Part shown: positions 56,799 to 64,000 of the stretch, piece after piece
How positions within the stretch are numbered: position 1 is the first letter of the stretch
Layout of the letters: every line of letters starts with the position of its first letter
Source: Sipunculus nudus
Lineage: Eukaryota > Annelida > Sipuncula > Golfingiida > Sipunculidae
DNA: 64,000 nucleotides
Assembly: GCA_026874595.1 (NCBI GenBank)
Contig: CM049317.1
Coordinates: 21,958,882 to 22,022,881 of the forward strand
Direction of reading: 5' to 3'
Translations under genes and position numbers: made by a program
The notes under the pieces: model-generated
Database searches by the model: none
What the model was told of the DNA's origin: nothing
Seen by the model: the letters and a program-made list of their open reading frames with translations, nothing else

Positions 56799-58086
56799 AC
56801 TCGTTCGGCATAGACAGAAGCATTTGCACAAAGAGATGAAACGGCTCATTTAAACATCAACAAATTTTATTTACAATATATACAGAAAATAGATATTTGG
56901 ATGGCTTATAAAGCGTCCATAAATCTTCTATGGCTCGTTCCCCAGCTCCAGTCTGAACCCTCACAACACACCAGGGTAGAATGGACCAGTTCAGTTCTAT
57001 AGTTAAAATAAAAAGAATATTCGTAGGTCCTATTTATGTCTATAGGATTTACTATTTATGTGGTCTTAACTGGGTAAGCAGACGTAATTCCACTTACATG
57101 AAATATCCCTTTATTTATAGGACGTTTACCCGTAGGAACATATGGGCCATTTAATGATAGTTTTGGGCCATTGGGCCTAAAGTACTATTGAATACAGCAT
57201 AGCGTGTCATACGACTAACAATAGATATGAAGAATAATTATATCTCTAGATTATATCTGTAAAATAATACTAAGAGAAGACAGCAAATTGGTAGGCCTAC
57301 ATTATATTCTTGACATTGTAAGAATTATACAGGCTACGGCAAATTTCCACAGTAGGAATAGAACTTAGGCTCACCGTGTACGAAAACAATATGGGTTGGT
57401 GTTTATGACTCCTCAGACAGGTAAGTAACACAGGGTTGTCCCTCGACCTCTGGACTGGTGGCAGTAGTGTCGATACACCGGCAAGTCACATTGGAGTCTA
57501 CCGCATCACGTCTCCATGGCTCTACTTCAGGCGACTCGTCCCTTACACCATGTCTCCGGGCCCGACAAATCACAACACAGACGTGAGTATGTATGCGGCT
57601 GATATATGCAACAACAATGTTCATTCAGCAAAAAAAAATGAGTTGGCCTTCAATAATACGACTCCACGGCTCGGGGGCCCAAATAACAAAAATTGTCCTA
57701 TTATGAAGCTTGCAGCTTCCTGCTTGGAGTCTTTCTGCCAACTGAACTATTTGTTCAGAGCCTTTTCGTTCAGAATTCGCTACCGGGCGCTTATTGGCCA
57801 AAATTTACTGTAGCCTCTGTAAAATATCGGCATCGTTACCTAGAGACCATATGACGCTTCACAACCCCAACATTGTATGGTTCACTGGTTCCCTGAAATG
57901 TGTGTGCATTGGATTCAGACTGGACCGCTATTAACACCCCCGCGAGAACAATACACGGAAATCCCTGTTCACAGAGTGCAAATCGTTTTAAAGATCCCCA
58001 GGGTATGAACACAGAAGAACATGCCACAGAATTTGACATAGAGTGAAATTAATTATAATAAAGGATATCATGATAATTCTGTGACA
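56799..58086 (-). repeat. 5' LTR of the GmR1-like element
   Basis: 1288 bases, almost identical to 50541-51769 apart from about seven substitutions, small indels and an extra ~60 bases at about 57713-57772. It should hold the promoter. A 73-residue frame conserved in both LTRs is explained by LTR identity and is not called as a gene. Confidence 0.92.
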
Positions 58087-59492
58087 ACATCATATGTCCT
58101 TTCTTCATCTATGTAGCCATAACTGTAACGCAAGTCAAAGCGGTTAAACAGAAACATCTTGATATAGTCACGAAAATACAAAATCATTGCGACAGCACAG
58201 ACTGAGATAATAAGAAACCCTAAAGGTAAGCCAACTGCCACTCCTTACGACATACAAAATCTGAATCATCCACTTCTTTTATAATTTTACCCCTGTTCCA
58301 CTCTGGAAATGCACATCGCACTTCACTCATATCGCTTATTTGATCTCGGTGAATCTGGATCCATTCCTTCAGCCAAAGAGAGGTGCAGTCACAGGTGAAG
58401 GGGTTACCGCTTAGTTATTTCTTCTACGTCTTCAAAGTCCATATGTTAGACAGTTTCTGGTAGTGTCTGGAGTTTGTTGTTTCTCATCAGAATATATTTT
58501 GTTTGGTTAAGATATTTCAGAAAGTTTGACGGTAAACTGATTAAATTGTTTGATGAAAAGTACAGACAGCTTGCCATCGTATAGTCTAAAGTCCAAAGAG
58601 TTTAAGTGGCTGTTGGTAACATATAACTCATAATAAGTGATAGCAGCAGATCCAATGGAAGAAATTACTGGCAAACCATCAAGATTTTCATGTACACATT
58701 CAACCTGTAATGTCTGGTTCGCCGGTGTTTTCACACATTGGCATTCTGCAGCATACGTGCAGTTGTCCACAAAACACTAATACCTATTCCTCTTGTACAG
58801 TGAATATTTCAGAATTGTTAAGACGATCAGGTTTAAAGCATGTCACTTCAATCCATCTTGTCGAAAAAACCTTTTTTTTAAAATATCTGATCAACTTCCA
58901 AACAGTCCACGTGTCACAATCGCAGTAAAATTAATTAAAGTCAAGAACATATGTACACTGTCGTTTGGCTTTCATTATGGGCAACGGGTTGTCAAATAGA
59001 TCTGCCAAAAGTCCCTGTAAGGAATGCAGTTTGTTATGTCTCAGTTCGAAAACAATGTGATTCGCTGTATTTACCTGAGTTATGTTAAAATCCACTTTGT
59101 TTACAACGATTTTGATTTGGTTATGGCTTACATTAACCACTGACCTTGACTGCTGTACTCCCTGACGTATAAAGTTTGGCATGTTCATCGGTCACAAGTC
59201 AGTCACTTTTAATATGTTCTCACTAAGATCAACCTCTTGCATATTGGTCAGAGACAGCCAGATGAAGGTATTGGAATCTAAGCTGGTGAGTAGGCTCCTC
59301 TTCAGGTGAACTTGGTCAAGGTTATTCATATCCTTGAAAAAAATGTTGGATCTAATTGCTTTTTTCATTGTTTACTGCTAAAACTTATCAGTCTACTTTA
59401 GCATCCTTTCGTGTAAAGCAATGCCTTTATTTTGTTTTTATAAGGGTCATAAAAGTATGGTTTGACTACAGAAGGATTGTTGAAACGATTCC
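58087..59492 (-). pseudogene. TLR3 pseudogene, ectodomain and membrane part
   Basis: From 58087 upward on the minus strand the sequence matches TLR2 through the start of the TIR, the transmembrane helix, second LRRCT, LRRs and LRRCT-LRRNT pair. Examples are CTYAAECQCVKTPANQTL at 58507-58770 and RSVVNVSHNQIK at 58931-59188. Several stops and small deletions break the frame. The match stops at 59492, where a 405-base insert begins. The decay is more advanced than the LTR divergence of the retrotransposon, so TLR3 was probably already dead when the element landed, or decays fast. Confidence 0.85.
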
Positions 59493-59897
59493 AAGCCAAG
59501 CCAAAAGAGGTATACGCTCATCGAGCAGCTACAGGTTGCTGCGGTCAAGACCTCAGCCCTGTGCGCTCCTTAAGCATGTTCTCTGAGCCAACAGTCGCAG
59601 TGCCACGCCAAGCCAAGCAGGGAGCCACAGAGGCCGCCACCGTCCATCCCGAGCCGGTGACCTTTTTAGAAAGCTACAGCATCCACAGCCACAACCAGAA
59701 GCAACCTATATTCCCTCTACCGATCCCAGCAGCGGAGACCCAGCCATGCCATTCGAGGGCCGAACTCGATCTTGTGAACGACAGTGCTTCGGGACCTATA
59801 ACCCTTGTACTTGCGGTTTCGGCCATTTGGACCGTATTAACCGGGTTTCCCAGTTATGCAAGTTTTAGCAGGTTTTCTCGTCATCGGCAATGTAACA
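59493..59897. mobile_element. 405-bp insertion with 5-bp target duplication in TLR3
   Basis: TLR homology stops at ATTCC (59488-59492) and resumes at a second ATTCC (59898-59902). The intervening 405 bases are absent from TLR1 and TLR2. The insert is clearly more GC-rich than its surroundings, starts AAGCCAAGCCAAAAGAGG and ends GGCAATGTAAC. No inverted termini or tRNA boxes are seen. It may be a non-autonomous element or retrocopy fragment. A 175-residue plus frame spans it but begins and ends in antisense TLR sequence. Confidence 0.65.
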
Positions 59898-60198
59898 ATT
59901 CCATGCTAATAGATTTTGTCAACATCAGGCTTCTCACATTTCGGAGAAGACTCATACTTAAATGGTTAAACTCTGTTTTGCTGAGGTAATGTACACACCA
60001 AATGGCCTTCACAATTGATCTCTTTGGAAAGCATGAACTGTGTGCCGGACATTAAAAAAAATAGAAGCGTGTAAACATGTTTTCGTTACAAAAAAAGTTT
60101 CCTCATGTACATAGACATTTTTCCGGGCATTCAAAATTACGGGACACTAATAAACACAGAATTCGAGATATAAAGAGAAAACATTTGGCTACAAGCAT
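59898..60198 (-). pseudogene. TLR3 pseudogene, N-terminal part
   Basis: The minus strand from the ATG at 60198 reads a signal peptide (MLVAKCFLF), then the first LRRNT (FECPEKC), the extra cysteine module as in TLR2, and the start of the LRR region, with frame breaks. It continues into 59488-59492 and below after the inserted segment. Confidence 0.8.
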
Positions 60199-60319
60199 GT
60201 TCAATGGCTGGGATTGTTTACATTGCTTTAAGAATCAGCAGGGCTCGTTTGCCCAGTATGGAAACACTCCAAGTAGGAATCATTCGCAATTCACAAGTGA
60301 AGTTTTATCCTCTATGAAT

Positions 60320-60336
60320 CTAAAAAAGGAAAATAC
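60320..60336 (-). other. Putative 5'UTR splice acceptor of TLR3
   Basis: The minus strand reads TTTTCCTTTTTTAG, with the AG at 60321-60320, 121 bases before the ATG at 60198. Same position as in the other three copies. Confidence 0.58.
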
Positions 60337-60339
60337 AGA

Positions 60340-60995
60340 ATATTTTAGATCTTTGTATTTAAATATAATCAGTACAAACAACAATACATGTGAAATTATA
60401 TCTTTTTGTTAATTCGAAATGTTTGGTTTCCTGATTTTCATTCCAATATATTCCCGCAGATAACACTAGCTTTATACCAACACAACCCCCTCCCCTAATT
60501 CTACAATCTGTAACTGTTGAATTAATATCACACACTGTACAGTTATGTAATCAAGGAAATGTACTTATATTAAGTATTAGTAAGGCACTAAAAGTGGATA
60601 GTTCCATTTTAAATTCTTATAAAATGGAATGAATTGCCAACGAGTATACATAATATTTCAATGCGTTGCGCTCATACGATTAAACTAACTTTTACAGAAA
60701 TGGATCAATATCTGAAACTTCTTAATCGTTCAACATTCGAACACCAAATGTCACTGAGAAGCAAAAATGACAGTTACCGAAATGTGCAATATAGTTATCC
60801 ATTTAATAAAATGTCCATTTGTATAATTCCTCAATTCATGAAATGGGCAACACTTGTGAACGAAAAGAAAGGTATTGCTTGCACATGTATGAGACCCCTA
60901 ATACATTTGATTTCATTAAAAAAAGTACTTAAGTGGTTTTACTTAAAAGTCATGAAAACAAACAAGAGACTGTTACAAGGTACGTTTATTCACAA
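60340..60995 (-). other. TLR3 upstream cassette, proximal part
   Basis: Non-coding. 60595-60830 matches 12815-13050, and 60845-60990 matches 20520-20690 and, inverted, 39080-39240. A 151-residue open frame at 60634-61089 (+) is not conserved as a frame in those copies and is rejected as a gene. Confidence 0.55.
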
Positions 60996-60997
60996 TA

Positions 60998-62759
60998 CAG
61001 TGAAACCTGAGCCAAGCGACCACTGCCGCCAGCGACCGTCTGTGACTTACGACCGAAAAATGAATGCACCGAACTTAATCATTCTTTAATGCCCCTGTGT
61101 TGAGCGACCGTTTGTGGTACGCGACCACGGACCGCTCAGATGTGGCCGGTCGCTTGTCTTTACCTCCGTTAAGCGACGGTAGTGGCACCTGGCGTCCCAA
61201 GTTAAGACTAAAACGTCCGTGCCATTGACCGTCTCTTGAATGTGCAGGTGGCAATGGTGACCTATATTCCCCACGGTGAATTGGACATTAATTCACAATA
61301 CCCCTCCAGGTGTCAATGGCCAAGGGCCTGCGTGGTTTTGATTTTTCTCCACATTGAAAGTTCCGCGAATATTGCGAGGGAACATGTAAAACGACGCAAT
61401 TCTTTAATTCTGATGCCTGTGTACCATTATTTTTTTAGCACAGCCTATCTTTGAACACATCGTATTTGTTTAACGATTGTCAAAAACATCTTTACGGTAA
61501 AGGATCACGTGCTCTAGGGGAAATCCCTCATTGATATTTATGGAATAGAACTCCCGTTGTATTTCTGACACCGCGGTCGCATTCACTACGCTGCGGTCGT
61601 TGATCGGAGTTCATAACTAGTCTTAGCGATGTGTAAATAACATTTGCGCGGATTTAATTTAAAAAAAGTGAGTCATGAAAGTAAGTTTGTCATAAGGTTA
61701 GCGATCAACTGTCATTGCTTATCACACACATTTTGACTTGACAACAAGTCAGTTCATAACGACGACAAACTGACGACCTGTTTCTATAACATCAATAGAA
61801 TATTCATCAATAATACAATAGGACTCGATGCTAACTACCATAGTACCAATATAGAGAGACTGATAACGTGAGCAGTCACCTGTAATCCAATGGTCGATCC
61901 CTTCATACCTGCTTTGAAGTTTATTGAGATTTTTATGGGGTCTGCTTCTAATTACGGTGAACACAAGTCAGTGATCAACAAAGTGACTCAGTGTGTACTC
62001 ATGGTACATCATTAATTAGCGGTTTGTGTTTGTGCAATATAACAAACAGGCTATTCAAAGCTTTTGATAAAGGCTTGTTCAATAAAGTTATAAAAGGACC
62101 AGCTTTCTTTGATAATTAGTAATAAGATTCCCTTGTTAAGCAGACCAAAATTGATTAATTGTTTTAAGTAAATATTGTTGTTAACTTGTAAATATTGTTG
62201 TGAATATCTTGATTATCTATAATATTTAGGCCAAAATAAAAAAAAAGGTATGGTTCTCAGGCACTTTTTTCATAAATCGATGCGGGCGGGCGCTTTTTTT
62301 ATTTTAAATTTGTTGGTATGTTTCGATAAAAATGTCAAATGATAAGGGAAAAGCATGGAAATAACAGGTTTTTTTTGCAAAATAAGTAAAAGCACTACAA
62401 AACAAAGGAAATTGTATGGTTTTATCTTCTTGAAAGATATGTCTGAGCGGCAGCAGCTCAAAATTGGAAAGTTTTTATTGAAAATCAAAATAAAAATTTT
62501 TGATGCGGGGGTTTAAAATTGATGCGGGCGGTGCCTGAGAACCATACCTTTAATTTTTTTGGGCCTTACATATATATATATGTTTATATATATATATCCA
62601 GTATAATAAATAAATAAATGTTTACGTAGACATATATGCCTTGATATTCTTTGTTTTCCTCATGCTGAGACTTAGACCACCTGAGACTTAAGACCACCTG
62701 TGACTTAAGACCACTTTTGGTGTGGCACATCAGGTGGTCTTAACTCTCAGGTTTTACTG
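60998..62759. mobile_element. Tc/mariner- or pogo-like DNA element, TA-flanked
   Basis: The left end reads CAGTGAAACCTGAG followed by AGCGACCACTG. The right end, on the opposite strand, reads CAGTAAAACCTGAG followed by AAGACCACCTG. Both are flanked by TA (60996-60997 and 62760-62761), the target of this superfamily. The element is 1762 bases including a nested 337-base element. Subterminal repeats AGCGACCG (left) and GACTTAAGACCACCTG (right) are seen. No transposase was recognised. Cassettes at 20690 and 39080 lack it, supporting insertion. Confidence 0.55.
62229..62565. mobile_element. PIF/Harbinger-like MITE
   Basis: The 337-base unit has ~36-base terminal inverted repeats starting GGCC, with the shared core AAGGTATGGTTCTCAGGCAC. 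It is flanked by the 3-base direct repeat TTA (62226-62228 and 62566-62568). TTA/TAA duplications and GG-starting ends are typical of PIF/Harbinger. Subterminal GATGCGGGCGG repeats occur at both sides. It encodes nothing recognisable and is nested in the 60998-62759 element. Confidence 0.75.
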
Positions 62760-62761
62760 TA

Positions 62762-64000
62762 TATATCATGGAAATGGAAACAGCTTGTTGTTACCAAAAA
62801 CTTTGTATAGAATTATAAAATACAATGTCCATGTCAAATCCTTCGCTGCAAGACACCTTTATTCAAAATCCATGAAATATATGACAAACTCTCTCAATTA
62901 GAACTATAGATATTTCGTATACATAGAAACGTTTATGTACATATCAAACTATAATGTACAAGTCAAGTCAGTTATTATTAATTATTATATACGTCTGAAA
63001 ACGAATGACTTTCTCAGGAAATTAAAATGGGCAGCAGAGGTCAGCAATATTCCTGATAAATTATTTTATTACCACCCTTCGCACACAGCTGTTCATTATT
63101 TTATCAAAATAGTAGGGCATTTCAGCTCATGACAGCACCTTAAATTGATTTTGAAAATCAACCCAGGTCATTTTTAGAATCTTTGCGGTTCAGTTTTTTT
63201 ATCATTTTATTCTCTAAACAATAAACGTAGCATAATAATGCCGCATATGAGTTTTTAAGTGGACACCTAATTCAATTTTGCTTGACCATGCCCAGTGATG
63301 CCAAACAATTTTGAGTTATATATCGTGCACGTTTAAGGGCTCTATATTTAAGTTTTATATATATGTATATATATATATACCACGAGTTATGATCAAGATC
63401 TAGTGCAAATTGAAAATCTGACAGTTTCAGCAGCCTTCAACATCATATTTAAACTTTATTGAACAGAGTCGAGGTGTAGTATTTAATTGTGATTTTCAGT
63501 ATTTGGACCTTAGTGGGAGCTCCATGACTGAACCTTGAAAACTCCGGATGGGGCTATAAATTGATAAGCGGTCACAAACAGTGGATCTGAGGTATTCTCT
63601 TTTATGTCACACCTCAGTGCTCAAGGATCAAGCATTCTGCATCTGGATCATTACTGTGAGCTTCTAACAAAAAATTATCCTATTGTTGTAATTTTTAATG
63701 AAACAGTTTGTAGTTTCACATGGGATACAAATGTATGTGAATGTTTTTAAAAATCATACATGCCTCAGTCAATTCTATGAAATGGGCAATTACACAAAAG
63801 AGACCCTCTGTGTTCAGCAGAATCATTGTTGTTGCTTGAAAAATAAAATTCCTCAATAAGGTGCCGTCGTTACGAGGAAACTACTGCCCCCTTAACACAA
63901 GACACGCATTTTTCACAAATGTGCTGCAACTATAGCTCCTTCGCGGCCAGTGTATGAATAATTATCATATGCACTGAACCTTATTATGTGCTTTCATCGT
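62762..64000 (-). other. TLR3 upstream cassette, distal part
   Basis: Non-coding. 62830-63310 matches 20730-21240 and, inverted, 38530-38890. 63390-63960 matches, inverted, successive blocks of 37735-38420. The cassette continues to the window edge. Confidence 0.6.

Larger units (their letters stand above)
50541..58086 (-). mobile_element. LTR retrotransposon, Ty3/gypsy type with GmR1-like domain order
   Basis: The element is about 7.5 kb: 3' LTR 50541-51769, polypurine tract 51770-51785, pol 51886-55359, gag 55393-56388, leader 56389-56798, 5' LTR 56799-58086. It lies on the minus strand inside the TIR coding region of a TLR pseudogene. The two LTRs differ by about seven substitutions and a ~60-base indel by eye, so insertion is fairly recent. 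Gag and pol are open apart from one stop codon between them. Pol order PR-IN-RT-RH places it with the GmR1 group of Ty3/gypsy-like elements. A target duplication could not be resolved, because the junction bases are A/C-rich on both sides and agree ambiguously. Confidence 0.92.

Noticed and set aside
59462-59989. 175-residue plus-strand frame
   Set aside because: Its ends are antisense TLR sequence and its middle is the 405-base insertion.
60634-61089. 151-residue plus-strand frame upstream of TLR3
   Set aside because: The homologous cassette segments at 12815 and 20520 do not keep it open, and it runs into the terminus of the TA-flanked element.

Overview
The window is AT-rich eukaryotic DNA, probably from a bivalve mollusc or another lophotrochozoan. 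The reasons are intronless Toll-like receptor (TLR) coding regions of the protostome type with two cysteine clusters, very many (TA)n microsatellites, a tRNA-derived SINE, and Ty3/gypsy, Penelope-like and LINE remnants. The species assignment is inference. No bacterial-style gene organisation is present.

Host genes. One intact TLR lies at 3407-5485 (-). Three damaged relatives share its coding sequence and its flanks. TLR2 (39454-41630, +) carries one frameshift and one nonsense codon. TLR3 (50100-60198, -) is degraded and split by two insertions. A truncated N-terminal relic lies at 10430-10644 (-). Homology extends several kb upstream, and also downstream for TLR1 and TLR3. The locus therefore grew by duplication and inversion of a whole cassette. 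A further cassette at about 20520-22440 lacks coding sequence. All four TLR copies keep a polypyrimidine-AG splice acceptor 117-121 bases before the ATG, so the genes probably have a spliced 5' leader.

Mobile elements. The main find is a nearly intact Ty3/gypsy-type LTR retrotransposon on the minus strand at 50541-58086, inserted in the TIR domain of TLR3. Its pol order is protease - integrase - reverse transcriptase - RNase H. Integrase precedes reverse transcriptase, as in the GmR1 group described from deuterostomes. Its Gag has a SCAN-like capsid region and stops right after the last cysteine of a zinc knuckle; pol continues in the same frame. A second, older relative at 14045-16027 (-) shows the same order independently.

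Other elements are an L1-like LINE relic (about 210-1860, -), two LINE RT relics downstream of TLR1 and TLR3, a Penelope-like element with head-to-head RT and endonuclease pieces (44589-45712), a TA-flanked Tc/mariner- or pogo-like element (60998-62759) with a nested Harbinger-like MITE (62229-62565), a GC-rich inverted-repeat element (32356-32660), a candidate solo LTR (33454-34272), two tRNA-derived sequences, a 15-bp minisatellite (7551-7965) and two TTGACGTCAA-rich patches.

Layout: 1-3100 LINE relics; 3100-7250 TLR1 and its cassette; 7250-10400 minisatellite and intergenic; 10400-16100 relic cassette carrying the old retroelement; 16100-36700 mostly non-coding repeats with an empty cassette; 36700-41640 inverted TLR2 cassette; 41640-50100 repeats, Penelope-like element and LINE relic; 50100-64000 TLR3 cassette with nested insertions. 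All homology statements come from reading the sequence by eye; no alignment or database search was run.
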